This document shows, piece by piece, positions 1-8,360 of a stretch of 64,000 nucleotides of DNA. This DNA comes from Stappia sp. BW2 (GTDB lineage Bacteria > Pseudomonadota > Alphaproteobacteria > Rhizobiales > Stappiaceae), in the NCBI RefSeq assembly GCF_008107695.1, contig NZ_VIRG01000049.1, positions 1 to 64,000 of the forward strand. Reading direction: 5' to 3'. Numbering within the stretch: the first letter of the stretch is position 1; every line of letters begins with the position of its first letter. Position numbers and translations under genes: made by a program. The notes under the pieces are model-generated. The model saw nothing but the letters and a program-made list of their open reading frames with translations. It was not told the DNA's origin and did not search any database.

Positions 1-104
1 CTTCATCTTGCCGATGTGATGTCGGCGGGCACCGTTATATTTGTGCGGCATGCTGAACCAATAATGCTATTTTCGATCCCCGCCGCATAGATGCAAAACG
101 TTGA

Positions 105-518
105 AATCATATCCGTGCACCAACGCCTTCCAGGTGGGGACGATCGACGACAGACCTTCTGAATACGTTGCGTGAATTGGAAGGCTGGAAGGTCTCGGTC
201 ATTGCAATGAATGGCATGACCTTCGATTTGTCCTCGCCCCACGGCCGCATGCTCGCAACTTTCCTGTCCGGTATTGCAGAATTCGAAAGCGACCTAATCA
301 GCGAACGGGTCAAGTCCGGGCTCGCCGCTGCGAAAGCGCGTGGAAAGAAACTTGGTCGGCAACCCGGTGAACGCCCCAAATCAGACCGGCTCGCTCCAAA
401 AATTCTAGCGCTCGTTGCCGAAGGAAGGAGCTACCGCTGGATCGCTCGTGACCTTGGCATCAGCAAGAATACTGTCGCCGACGTTGTGCAACGGTCTCGA
501 CAACAGAGGGCCGTATGA
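105..518 (+). pseudogene. 5'-truncated serine recombinase (resolvase/invertase)
   Basis: The reading frame opens after a stop at 102-104. It becomes recognisable at about 141 as GRSTTDLLNTLRELEG, the conserved mid-part of the resolvase catalytic domain, followed by the helix-E region (GRMLATFLSGIAEFESDLISER) and a C-terminal helix-turn-helix (SYRWIARDLGISKNTVADVV). The N-terminal catalytic serine region (Y-x-R-V-S-x-x-x-Q) is absent, and residues before GRST do not resemble the family. This is therefore a remnant, although a TTG at 168 could still start a 116-residue DNA-binding fragment. Its stop overlaps the next gene's ATG by 4 bp. It marks old transposon debris at the left edge. Confidence 0.8.
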
Positions 519-1510
519 CCCGAGATCCGAAACAACCCGGATACAAAGCGATCCAGGTGCTAGACTACGATCCGGCTTGGCCAAATGAGTTTGATGAGGC
601 CGCAGCCAAACTAGACCGTTTGCTAGATGGTCTGGTTGCGGACATCGAACATATCGGCAGCACTTCTATTCCTGGTATGTGTGCAAAGCCCAAAATCGAT
701 GTCGATATCGTCCTAAAATCGGAAGAGTTAATCCCACAAGGGATCGAGAGATTAAAGCAAGTTGGCTACACCTATCATGGCAACAAATATGATGACGGTA
801 TGTGGGCGTTCACGACAGGCCGAGGGTCGTTTGGAGAACGTGTCTATCTGTGTGCCCCGGGTACACCTACGCATCAGAAACGCCTGTTTTTCCGGAATCA
901 CTTGAGAGCGCACCCCGAAGACGCCACTTCATACGCCCTCTTGAAGCAGCAGCTGGCTTCTGAAACTGACAACGACTGGGACTACTACACCGGAAGGAAA
1001 GGGCCTTTCATTGCCTCAATCGTAAAAAAGGCTGCCAAAGATCAAATTCGAGCCGTGACCAAACACAAAGGGCAAATCGTTCAAGAGATCCTGAGCGATT
1101 TGCCGGAATGGTTCGGTATTCCAGCAGCCATTGCCGCTTACGTGCGTCGGGCAGAGGCTCTGCCCATGTTCGCTTGCCTCGCGCCCGATGGAACCGCTGT
1201 AGGGTTTTTGTCCCTTAATGTCACTTCTGAGTTTGCGGTCGAAGTTCACGTGATGGGCGTCAAAGGTGGTTGGCACCGGATGGGACTAGGCCGGGCCCTG
1301 ATAAAAGCTGCAAAAGATCATGCGGTTAGCAAAAATGCTCGTTTCTTGACAACAAAGACGATTGCAGCAACGAAGTCCGATAAGAATTACGCTGCTACTC
1401 GCGCCTTCTACGAGACCGTCGGATTTCTACCTGTTGAGGTGTTCCCGACACATTGGGGCGACGGGAATCCCTGCCTCTTCATGATCCACCCACTCGGTCG
1501 TCGTGCTTAG
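515..1510 (+). CDS. GrpB-family nucleotidyltransferase-like / GNAT acetyltransferase fusion
   Basis: A 331-residue two-domain protein. Residues about 10-175 match the GrpB/UPF0157 family: IEHIGSTSIPGMCAKPKIDV is the family's signature and relates to the nucleotidyltransferase fold. Residues about 180-330 look like a GNAT N-acetyltransferase, with the acetyl-CoA loop in WHRMGLGRALIKAAKDHA and the later NYAATRAFYETVGFLP (beta6/7 region). GrpB proteins are usually stand-alone at about 170-200 residues, so this is a fusion. The ATG overlaps the stop of the preceding resolvase remnant (ATGA), suggesting it travelled as transposon cargo. The substrate is unknown. GNAT-GrpB combinations sometimes sit near resistance genes, but nothing here proves a resistance role. 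Confidence 0.8.
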   Translation: MTRDPKQPGYKAIQVLDYDPAWPNEFDEAAAKLDRLLDGLVADIEHIGSTSIPGMCAKPKIDVDIVLKSEELIPQGIERLKQVGYTYHGNKYDDGMWAFTTGRGSFGERVYLCAPGTPTHQKRLFFRNHLRAHPEDATSYALLKQQLASETDNDWDYYTGRKGPFIASIVKKAAKDQIRAVTKHKGQIVQEILSDLPEWFGIPAAIAAYVRRAEALPMFACLAPDGTAVGFLSLNVTSEFAVEVHVMGVKGGWHRMGLGRALIKAAKDHAVSKNARFLTTKTIAATKSDKNYAATRAFYETVGFLPVEVFPTHWGDGNPCLFMIHPLGRRA

Positions 1511-1798
1511 GGTGTCATTTCGCCCTCAACCGGAACCGACCCCATTCCGGCAGTCGAGCATCGATCACATAAAGGCCTCAACAATCGCGCTGAGAACTCG
1601 CATTTGCCTTTGCGAAAACGAGAACGGGTGATGCAGGGATTTCGCTCGCCGGGCGGGTTGCAACGTTTCCTGCCCGTCTTCTCGGCGGTTCGGAATCTCT
1701 TCGTTCCACCTCGCTCGAAATCCTCAGCCCTCACCATCCATCTGCATCGGATCGGCGCCATCGCACATTGGAAAGCCGTTGCAGACGTGGCCGCTTGA
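1511..1798 (+). mobile_element. IS6-family transposase, 3' remnant
   Basis: Directly after the stop of the GrpB-GNAT gene, the plus strand reads TDPIPAVEHRSHKGLNNRAENSH and then LRKRERVMQGFRSPGGLQRF, ending at TGA 1796-1798. KGLNNRAENSH followed by a basic RxRER-M-xxFRS segment is the C-terminal signature of IS6-family (IS26-like) DDE transposases, including the last catalytic Glu in RAENSH. The N-terminal two thirds, with the first two Asp residues, is missing, so the fragment is inactive. No intact terminal repeat was identified. Confidence 0.75.
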
Positions 1799-2297
1799 TC
1801 AACGAGTGCCTGCCCAATATCACCCCAACGGATTTAACCTGACAACACCAACCTGGCGCTTCGGATCTTGCGCGGGGCAAAGGCTCAAGCCCGCCATCTC
1901 GGCGCGAGAGCGTGGAAAAGTCGGGAATGACCAGTTCCATCCCCAACAGCTGGAATACTGAGCGAAGAAACCCTTGGGTTTGCCACAGGGCGAAATGGAA
2001 AACGGTCCAGACCTGCAAGCACACCGTGATGGCAAGATCAGAGTACCGGCCCGGCTGGCCCCGCTTGCCGGTGCGCGCCATGCCCCACCGATGCACCACG
2101 CTTTCGTCAATCCAAACCGTGATATCCGCCCGCCGGCGCAGGCTTTCGGAGTACTCGGACCAGTTCGTCACACGATGCTTGGACTTCGCAAACTTATGGC
2201 GACGGGAAGCGTGGTGTTTGAACGGCATTCACAAAACTTCATAAGCGACTGAACGCAGATCAGGTAAGCACGGAAAAGATTTAATGCAACAAGGCCT
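1799..2297 (-). mobile_element. Decayed IS5-family (IS903-like) insertion sequence
   Basis: The minus-strand ORF starting at 2228 begins MPFKHHASRRHKFAKSKHRV and continues WSEYSESLRRRADITVWIDE, the typical N-terminus of IS5/IS903-group transposases. It runs through FLRSVFQLLGMELVIPDFSTLSRR and then loses family resemblance near 1850. A neighbouring frame continues part of the similarity, so it is frameshifted. The catalytic C-terminal half is missing because the element abuts the IS6 remnant at about 1798. The outer end, about 2283-2297 (minus-strand GGCCTTGTTGCATTA), matches the usual terminal sequence of this group. Two IS fragments in inverted orientation suggest successive insertions and a deletion. 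Confidence 0.75.
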
Positions 2298-2662
2298 CTC
2301 TGATCTCCTTGTTCTCGAAGACCAGCAGACAACAAATCGTAGCTTACGTCGGTGTCCGAATTTCGGGAGGTAGCTCAAGTCGCTCGACGCCCGGTAGCGT
2401 CACTCGCAAGCAAAGCTCCAAAGCTTGGAGTGTCATTTTTGATATTATTCGACTCCTGCTTGACAAATGACAAAATACGGATGAAGCATAGAGCCCATCA
2501 AGATCGGACCTGCACGTTCAGGGCGGCTTAGGGAGGAGCTAATCAGCGTCACTCTTGTCTCGGAAACTTCGATTCGCCGAGCGCGGGCCTTTGTTCAAAG
2601 GCATCTCGCGCATGGCTTCCGGGGCTGAGCCCTTCTGTGACGTTTTTTCAAGCGGAAAGAGA
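2298..2662. other. Intergenic region upstream of the DhaK operon
   Basis: There is no convincing gene here. It carries the leading control region of the kinase operon: a candidate operator at 2461-2472 overlapping a TTGACA box at 2460-2465, and a related half-site TGTCATTTTTGA at 2431-2442. An in-frame TTG at 2555 would lengthen the kinase by 36 residues, but those residues do not look like the DhaK N-terminus. Confidence 0.5.
2461..2472. promoter_or_regulatory. Candidate SorC operator, site 1 (TGACAAATGACA)
   Basis: This 12-bp sequence recurs, as reverse complement, at 7220-7231 (TGACATTTGTCA) and 14128-14139 (TAACATTTGTCA). Each copy sits in front of a transcription unit of this locus. Here it overlaps a TTGACA -35-like box, consistent with repression by a SorC-type protein. 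Which of the two local SorC proteins binds it is unknown. Confidence 0.5.
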
Positions 2663-4399
2663 ATGCAGAGATTTATCAACGACCCAGACAACCTCGTGGA
2701 CGAGACCGTTGCCGGCTTCGTGAGGGCGCATAGCGACCTTGTTCGGCTGGATCCGGAAAACGACCGTGTTGTCGTGTCCACCACAGCGCCGCGGCCAGGT
2801 CGTGTGGGTATCGTCACTGGCGGTGGATCGGGTCACGAGCCGGCCTTTATCGGTTACACCGGCCGGAACCTCGTCGACGCCACCGCTATTGGCGAGCTGT
2901 TCTCCTCACCGACCGCCAAGAGCTTTGCCGACGCGATCCGCGCCGCCGATGGCGGCAAGGGTGTCGCCGTCCTCTACGGCAATTATGCCGGAGACAACAT
3001 GAACGTGAAATTGGCCAAGGAAATGGTGGCTCCCGACGGCATCGAGGTCGTTACGGTGGTTGCCAACGACGACGTCTGCTCTGCACCACTTGCCGAGCGG
3101 GAAAAGCGCCGGGGTGTCGCCGGAGAAATCTTCATGTGGAAGATCGGCGGAGCGAAGGCTGCGCTCGGCGGATCATTGACGGAAGTGCAGGTGGCCGCGC
3201 AAAAGGCAATCGATGCCTGCCGGTCCGTTGGTGTGGGTCTCGGGCCCTGCACCTTGCCCGCTGTGGGTCGTCCCAATTTTTCGATCGAAGCCGGTACGAT
3301 GGAAGTCGGCATAGGTCACCACGGCGAACCCGGAGTTCGTGTCGAAAAGCTCGCTTCTGCCGATGCCGTGGCCGACGACATGCTGAAGATCGTTCTCGAT
3401 GATCACGGACTTGAGGACGGTGCCGAAGTCGCCGTGCTTGTTTCGGGTCTCGGTGCCACGCCCGTGAACGAGCTTTATGTCCTCTACAACCGCATCGAGA
3501 CACGTCTCCAGGCGCAGGGCATTCGTGTGCACAAGGCGTTTGTCGGCAACTACTTCACCTCGCTCGAAATGATCGGTGCGACCTTGACGGTTATGGCGCT
3601 CGACAGTGAGCTGAAGGAGCTGCTGGACATGGCCGCCGAGGCACCTGGCATGTCGACCGGGAAGGTCGAAGCGCCGGAAGTTGTCGAAGGCGCTCTGACC
3701 CAGAGGTCACGGGGAAGCCGAAAAGAAGCGCGGTCCACCGTCGCAAAGGATGTCACCATCGAGGGACCTTCTGTGCCTGTTGCAGGATCTCAGGAGATCG
3801 TGGCCGAAGTTGCCGAGGTGATCGTCGCGAACAAGGCCTATCTTTCCGAAATCGACGGTTTGATCGGGGACGGTGATCACGGGATCAACATGGCCAAGGG
3901 GTTTGGTCGTGCCGCGGAGCGTATTTCCGGCAAGTCCCTTTCACTCGATGAGGCGATGAGCGTTCTGTCCGATGTCCTGATGAGCGAGATCGGCGGATCC
4001 ATGGGGCCATTGTACGGCTTCATGTTCCTGGAAATGGCGACGACCGTTCAGGGGCGCCCTGCCATCGATGCCGACGGGTTCTCGGCCGTTCTCAATGCCG
4101 CGCTTGAAGGCGTCCGCCGGACCGGTTCGGCAAAGGTCGGCGACAAGACGCTGATCGACACGCTTGTTCCGGCGGTCGAAGCCTTTGATGGTGCGAAATC
4201 GCAAGGGTTCGTTGCTGCCCTTGCTGCCATGCGCAAGGCCGCAGAACAGGGACGTGACAGCACGATCGATCTGATCGCGAAGATCGGACGTGCCAGCCGT
4301 CTGGGCGAACGATCGCGCGGTGTGCTGGACGCAGGCGCGACATCCTGCTGCCTTATCCTGTTGGCACTGGCCGACTCACTTGAAAAGAGGCTGGGCTAA
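2663..4399 (+). CDS. Two-domain dihydroxyacetone/ketotetrose kinase (DhaK-DhaL fusion)
   Basis: 578 residues from the ATG at 2663, chosen because MQRFINDPDNLVDETVAGF matches the conserved DhaK start. The DhaK part (1 to about 330) contains the substrate loop GGGSGHEPAFIGYTG and the catalytic histidine H220 in VGIGHHGEPG, which forms a hemiaminal with the ketose. After a charged linker (about 335-370) comes DhaL, with the Mg-ADP motif IGDGDHG near 402-407 and the GGSMGPLYG loop. Having both domains on one chain marks an ATP-dependent kinase of the Citrobacter type rather than the PEP-dependent system. In tetritol pathways such kinases act on erythrulose (DerK/LerK of Mycobacterium smegmatis). 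Dihydroxyacetone is the alternative substrate. Confidence 0.88.
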   Translation: MQRFINDPDNLVDETVAGFVRAHSDLVRLDPENDRVVVSTTAPRPGRVGIVTGGGSGHEPAFIGYTGRNLVDATAIGELFSSPTAKSFADAIRAADGGKGVAVLYGNYAGDNMNVKLAKEMVAPDGIEVVTVVANDDVCSAPLAEREKRRGVAGEIFMWKIGGAKAALGGSLTEVQVAAQKAIDACRSVGVGLGPCTLPAVGRPNFSIEAGTMEVGIGHHGEPGVRVEKLASADAVADDMLKIVLDDHGLEDGAEVAVLVSGLGATPVNELYVLYNRIETRLQAQGIRVHKAFVGNYFTSLEMIGATLTVMALDSELKELLDMAAEAPGMSTGKVEAPEVVEGALTQRSRGSRKEARSTVAKDVTIEGPSVPVAGSQEIVAEVAEVIVANKAYLSEIDGLIGDGDHGINMAKGFGRAAERISGKSLSLDEAMSVLSDVLMSEIGGSMGPLYGFMFLEMATTVQGRPAIDADGFSAVLNAALEGVRRTGSAKVGDKTLIDTLVPAVEAFDGAKSQGFVAALAAMRKAAEQGRDSTIDLIAKIGRASRLGERSRGVLDAGATSCCLILLALADSLEKRLG

Positions 4400-4418
4400 A
4401 CGGAGCAGCAGACGAACC

Positions 4419-5081
4419 ATGACAAACCTCAACGCAACGCAAATGACCGAATTGCTCCGCATCATCTCGATGCGGATCGACGAAGCAAGTGCCGAACTTG
4501 GTGCCCTGGATGGCGCCATCGGTGACGCCGACCATGGGAACACCATGGCTCGCGGATTTGCTGCGGTCGTTACCGCATGCGTTGAGGCCGCAAACCAGGA
4601 CATGAAGGCCGGTGCCCTGTTGCCGATTGCAGGACGCTCGTTCCTGAATGCCGTTGGTGCAACGACCGGCCCGCTCTATGCCAGTGCCTTTCTTCGGGCT
4701 GGTCAGGCCTTTGATGCGCAGGAGGATATTCCGGTCGATCGTCTCCCGGAGATGGTCGTCTGCTTCTGCGACGGAATAGCACAACGGGGCAAGGCTACCC
4801 CGGGCGACAAGACCATGCTGGATGCCTGGGGACCGGCCGCGCGTGCCGTAACAGAAGCACAGCAGAATGGAGCAGGTCCGGTTGCTTGCCTCGATGCCGC
4901 GCTGGAGGCGGCGAGCGAAGGGCGAGAAGCCACGCGCGCCATGGTCGCCTCCGTCGGCCGGGCCGCAAGACTGGGTGAAAGATCGCTCGGGCATGTCGAC
5001 CCGGGAGCCGCTTCCGCAGTCATCATCATTGCCGCATTGCGCGAGGGTCTCGCGAACCTCCTGCAAGGGGAGGCAAGCTGA
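4419..5081 (+). CDS. Stand-alone DhaL ATP-binding subunit
   Basis: 220 residues. The ATG at 4419 is chosen because MTNLNATQMTELLRIISMRI aligns with the DhaL start; longer frames are spurious. It shows the nucleotide motif IGDADHGNTM at about 34-43 and the loop NAVGATTGPLYASAF near 77-91, so an eight-helix DhaL barrel holding ADP-Mg is expected. It lies 19 bp after the fused kinase, and its TGA shares one base with the ATG of the SorC-DhaK gene. Its natural partner is therefore the DhaK domain of that downstream fusion. No PTS partner DhaM is present, so ATP is the likely phosphoryl donor. Confidence 0.85.
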   Translation: MTNLNATQMTELLRIISMRIDEASAELGALDGAIGDADHGNTMARGFAAVVTACVEAANQDMKAGALLPIAGRSFLNAVGATTGPLYASAFLRAGQAFDAQEDIPVDRLPEMVVCFCDGIAQRGKATPGDKTMLDAWGPAARAVTEAQQNGAGPVACLDAALEAASEGREATRAMVASVGRAARLGERSLGHVDPGAASAVIIIAALREGLANLLQGEAS

Positions 5082-7168
5082 TGGTGAAGCGTTCCGGCGG
5101 GAATTCCGACAAGGCCGTCCTGAGTGAAATGCCGATGCGGTTCGGTGACGATCCGCTGCTGTGGGCTGCCTGGCTTTATTACGAAGACGGCATGACCCAG
5201 GCGGACATCGCCAACCTCATGGGGCTTTCCCGGGCGTCGGTAAATACCTATCTGGCCGATGCGCGCACGCGTGGGCTGGTCAATATCGAGATCGAACCGG
5301 ATCGTTTCCGTTCGGTCATGATCGCAAAGGCCATGAAGGACCACTTCAACCTGCAGGATTGCCTGGTCATCCCCAGCGAAGGGGGTGATCGCTCGCTGTT
5401 CGAACGGCTTGGCGCTGCGGGTGCGCAGGTGCTCAAGAGGTTGGTGCGTGCCGGCGACACGATTGCAGTGGCTTGGGGCCGGTCTGTTCTGTCTCTTGCC
5501 GAGGAATTGCACCATCCGGGCCTTGCCGACATTCGCGTCGTTCAGGCATCCGGCAGCACGACGGCCCGTATACGCTGGACTCCGGAGGCCTGCGCCGCTC
5601 GCCTTGCCGAAGCGCTGGGGGCTCGTTGGGTGCCCCTGTCGGCACCTGCCATCGTATCCTCGCCGGAAATGCGCGAACGACTGCTGGCCGAAACCGTCTT
5701 GTCCGAGCAGATGGTCGTTCTTTCGGAAGCCAATCGCATCGTGATGGGTATTTCGTCGATGCGCCCGGAAAGCACAATTCACTCAAGCGGCTTTCTCGAC
5801 GGGGTCGACCAGCAAGCGCACTATCAGGACGCGGTCGGCAGCGTCAGCGGGCGCTTCATCTCGGCACGCGGGGAACCGGTCATCGGTCCGGTCAACGATC
5901 GGACGATCGGCCTTGATCTTGCAGCGTTGCGGGCAATCCCGCAGCGCATTGCCGTTGCCGGCGGCATTGAAAAGGTTTCGGCGATCCTTGCTGCGCTGCG
6001 CGGCGGATACGTCAATGTGCTGATCACCGATGCGGCCAGTGCAAGAGGTGTGCTCACGGCGGATGGCTGGCAGGAGCCGAAGCGGCGTTCGCAAGTCCCG
6101 CCCCCTGTTGTCGACGGGGCTGCACCGCGCGTCCATCACGGCGGCGACAAGAAACTGATCAACGAAGCACGGGACATTGTCGACGAGAGTATCGACGGTC
6201 TCTTGCTGGCGCATGAACCCTTGCTTGCCAAGGTGCCGGGGACCCATCGTGCCGTGATGGCGCGGAACGGGCCAAGGTCCGGCAAGGTCGGCATCGTCAT
6301 TGGGGGCGGTTCGGGCCATGACCCCGGGTTCTGGGGTTATGTCGGCCAGGGCTGCGCTGATGCTGCCGTCATGGGCAACATCTTTGCCGCGCCGCCGCCT
6401 GACCCGATTCTGGCTGCGAGCCGTGCAGTTCATGGCGATGCTGGACTTCTTTATATCTACGGAAACTTCTCCGGTGACGTCATGAACTTCGACATGGCGG
6501 CCGAAATGGCAGCGGCGGAGGGAATTCGTGTTCGGCAGGTGGTGACGACAGACGACATCGCCTCGTCACCACCGGATGCCCGCGGGTCGCGCCGGGGTGT
6601 TGCCGGCAACGTCTTCGTTTTCAAGATCGCGGGGGCTGCGGCAGATCTCAATGCCTCGCTCGAGGCCTGCGAAATCGTTGCGCGGCGCGCGGCCGACTGT
6701 ACCTACACGATGGGCCTGGCCCTGGAGCCGGTAAGGCTGCCCGATACCCGTCAGCCGAGCTACGAGGTCGGTCCTGACGAGATGGAGATCGGGGTCGGCA
6801 TCCACGGTGAGCCCGGTGTGATGCGGCAGAAGATCGTCAAGGCGGATGATGCCGCGGATCTGCTTCTGGACCGCATTCTGAGCGAAATGGCACCGGTGCG
6901 CGGCGATCGCGTGGCGCTGCTCATCAACTCGCTCGGGGGCACCCAGACGATGGAACTCTACATTCTGGCACGCCGTGTCCGCCAGCGTCTGAAGGCGCAT
7001 GGCATCGGCGTTCACCGCACCTTCGTCGGTCCGTATTTCACCTCGCTCGACATGAAGGGAGTGTCGCTCTCGATGATGAAGCTGGACGACGAGCTTATCA
7101 CCCTTCTCGACCATCCCTGCCACACTCCTGCACTGACGGAACTCGGTGATCAGAAGGGTGTAAAATGA
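5081..7168 (+). CDS. SorC-family transcription regulator fused to DhaK kinase subunit
   Basis: 695 residues. The N-terminus (30-65) carries the SorC helix-turn-helix (MTQADIANLMGLSRASVNTYL at 38-58). Residues about 85-325 form the sugar-phosphate-binding domain (GDTIAVAWGRSVLSLAEEL; VAGGIEKVSAILAALRGGY). After a Pro-rich linker (about 335-355) a complete DhaK domain follows, with IGGGSGHDPGFWGYVG near 407 and catalytic H575 in GVGIHGEPG. The start codon is translationally coupled to dhaL. The domain order suggests one protein that binds or phosphorylates the ketose and controls transcription, analogous to E. coli, where separate DhaK and DhaL control DhaR. The fusion architecture is visible; the coupling mechanism is inference. 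Confidence 0.88.
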   Translation: MVKRSGGNSDKAVLSEMPMRFGDDPLLWAAWLYYEDGMTQADIANLMGLSRASVNTYLADARTRGLVNIEIEPDRFRSVMIAKAMKDHFNLQDCLVIPSEGGDRSLFERLGAAGAQVLKRLVRAGDTIAVAWGRSVLSLAEELHHPGLADIRVVQASGSTTARIRWTPEACAARLAEALGARWVPLSAPAIVSSPEMRERLLAETVLSEQMVVLSEANRIVMGISSMRPESTIHSSGFLDGVDQQAHYQDAVGSVSGRFISARGEPVIGPVNDRTIGLDLAALRAIPQRIAVAGGIEKVSAILAALRGGYVNVLITDAASARGVLTADGWQEPKRRSQVPPPVVDGAAPRVHHGGDKKLINEARDIVDESIDGLLLAHEPLLAKVPGTHRAVMARNGPRSGKVGIVIGGGSGHDPGFWGYVGQGCADAAVMGNIFAAPPPDPILAASRAVHGDAGLLYIYGNFSGDVMNFDMAAEMAAAEGIRVRQVVTTDDIASSPPDARGSRRGVAGNVFVFKIAGAAADLNASLEACEIVARRAADCTYTMGLALEPVRLPDTRQPSYEVGPDEMEIGVGIHGEPGVMRQKIVKADDAADLLLDRILSEMAPVRGDRVALLINSLGGTQTMELYILARRVRQRLKAHGIGVHRTFVGPYFTSLDMKGVSLSMMKLDDELITLLDHPCHTPALTELGDQKGVK

Positions 7169-7218
7169 CGAAAAAACAATGAGTTAAAGGTGAGTTGTCA
7201 AACCTTGAGTCAGAGTGA

Positions 7219-7247
7219 TTGACATTTGTCAGATACCCTTGTCTAAA
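7219..7247 (+). promoter_or_regulatory. Promoter with candidate SorC operator, site 2
   Basis: TTGACA (7219-7224), a 17-bp spacer and TCTAAA (7242-7247) form a plausible sigma-70 promoter 53 bp before the permease start. TGACATTTGTCA (7220-7231), an inverted repeat of TGACA/TGTCA, overlaps the -35 box exactly as site 1 does upstream of the kinase operon. The transporter may thus have its own promoter under the same control. Confidence 0.5.
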
Positions 7248-7299
7248 TACAATTAACGATCCGGAGTGCAAACGCTCCGGCCCCTGGGAGGAAAGATTG

Positions 7300-8280
7300 T
7301 TGCCTAGAGCTGACCGACAGACGGTGTTTTTGGCGCTGATCAATGTGATCGTGCTGGTCACCGGTGCCCTGCTTGCAGGTGCCAATTTTATCGACAGCTA
7401 TAACCTGCAGATCATGGCTGCCCAGGTACCAGAACTCGGCCTGTTGGCACTTGGCGTGACCCTGGCCATGATATCCGGGAACGGCGGCATCGATCTTTCC
7501 GGAATCGCCCTGGCCAATCTCTCCGGCATCGTTTCGTTTCTGGTCGTTCGTGCGCTTGTCGTGCCGGGTGACGATCCGCTGCTGTTCTCCTGGACGTTCG
7601 CCGGCGTTGCAATTGCGGTCGGCCTCGTTGGTGGACTTCTGAATGGAATAGTCATCGCCTTTGCCGGTCTGACGCCGCTGATCGCGACACTCGGCACCCA
7701 GCTGCTGTTCACCGGTGTCGCCGTCTGGCTGACCAACGGATCGGCACTCAGCCTCGGATATATTCCGCCGCTCGACAGCTTCGGAAACCTGCCCGTTCTC
7801 GGCGTTCCCCTGTGCTTCACGCTGTTTGTCGTGGTGGCCGCGCTGATTGCCTATATCCTCCGCTACACGCCCTTCGGCGTGAAGCTGATGCTGCTCGGAT
7901 CGAATGCGAAGGCCGCTCACTATGGCGGTATTCCGGCCCGCCGCATGATCGTGATCACCTATACGATCTGCGGAATTCTGGCCTCTATCGCGGGTGTCGT
8001 CATCGCTTCACGCAATCTGTCCGTCAAATGGGATTACGGCAGCTCGTATGTCCTCATCGCGATCCTGATTGCAGTTTTGGGTGGCGTGAAGCCGGAAGGC
8101 GGATACGGCAAGGTGCTGTGTGTTCTTCTTGCGGCAACGGCGCTGCAGATCCTGTCGAGCCTGTTCAACTTTCTCGGAATCTCGAACTTCTTCCGCGACC
8201 TTGCCTGGGGTGTCCTTCTGCTCGCCCTGCTGGCCTCGGCTCGCGTAAACTTCAGCATCTGGTTGCCATCAAGGCAATGA
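7300..8280 (+). CDS. Ribose/AI-2/rhamnose-type ABC transporter permease 1
   Basis: 326 residues if started at the TTG at 7300 (an adjacent TTG at 7297 is equivalent), 8 bp after a strong GGGAGGAAAG ribosome site. The earlier TTG at 7219 lies inside the promoter. The protein is almost entirely hydrophobic, with about ten membrane segments. It has the family signature NGGIDLSGIALANLSGI (about 65-80), the conserved NGIVIAFAGLTPLIATLGTQ loop, and GVKPEGGYGKVLCVLLAATALQ near the C-terminus. It belongs to the BPD_transp_2 family (RbsC/LsrC/RhaP). It should pair with the second permease at 11042 as a heterodimer, as in Lsr and Rha importers. Confidence 0.85.
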   Translation: MPRADRQTVFLALINVIVLVTGALLAGANFIDSYNLQIMAAQVPELGLLALGVTLAMISGNGGIDLSGIALANLSGIVSFLVVRALVVPGDDPLLFSWTFAGVAIAVGLVGGLLNGIVIAFAGLTPLIATLGTQLLFTGVAVWLTNGSALSLGYIPPLDSFGNLPVLGVPLCFTLFVVVAALIAYILRYTPFGVKLMLLGSNAKAAHYGGIPARRMIVITYTICGILASIAGVVIASRNLSVKWDYGSSYVLIAILIAVLGGVKPEGGYGKVLCVLLAATALQILSSLFNFLGISNFFRDLAWGVLLLALLASARVNFSIWLPSRQ

Positions 8281-8286
8281 ACGGAT

Positions 8287-8319
8287 GCGCCGCGGGCCTG
8301 AGGGCACCCCGGGCGGCGC
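8287..8319 (+). other. GC-rich intercistronic stem-loop
   Basis: GCGCCGC (8287-8293) and GCGGCGC (8313-8319) pair across a GC-rich loop, between the permease stop and the binding-protein gene. No T-run follows, so it is not an ordinary terminator. Such hairpins often stabilise the transcript of the abundant binding protein. Confidence 0.4.
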
Positions 8320-8360
8320 AAGAATGAACAGCCCTTTTAATAAACCGTGGAGGAAAGACT

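Noticed and set aside
2555..2662. N-terminal extension of the DhaK-DhaL kinase from TTG 2555
   Set aside because: The extra 36 residues do not resemble DhaK, whereas the ATG at 2663 gives the conserved start FINDPDN.
4703..5782. A 359-codon minus-strand frame across dhaL and the SorC-DhaK gene
   Set aside because: It spans two recognised plus-strand genes and shows no motif or ribosome site.
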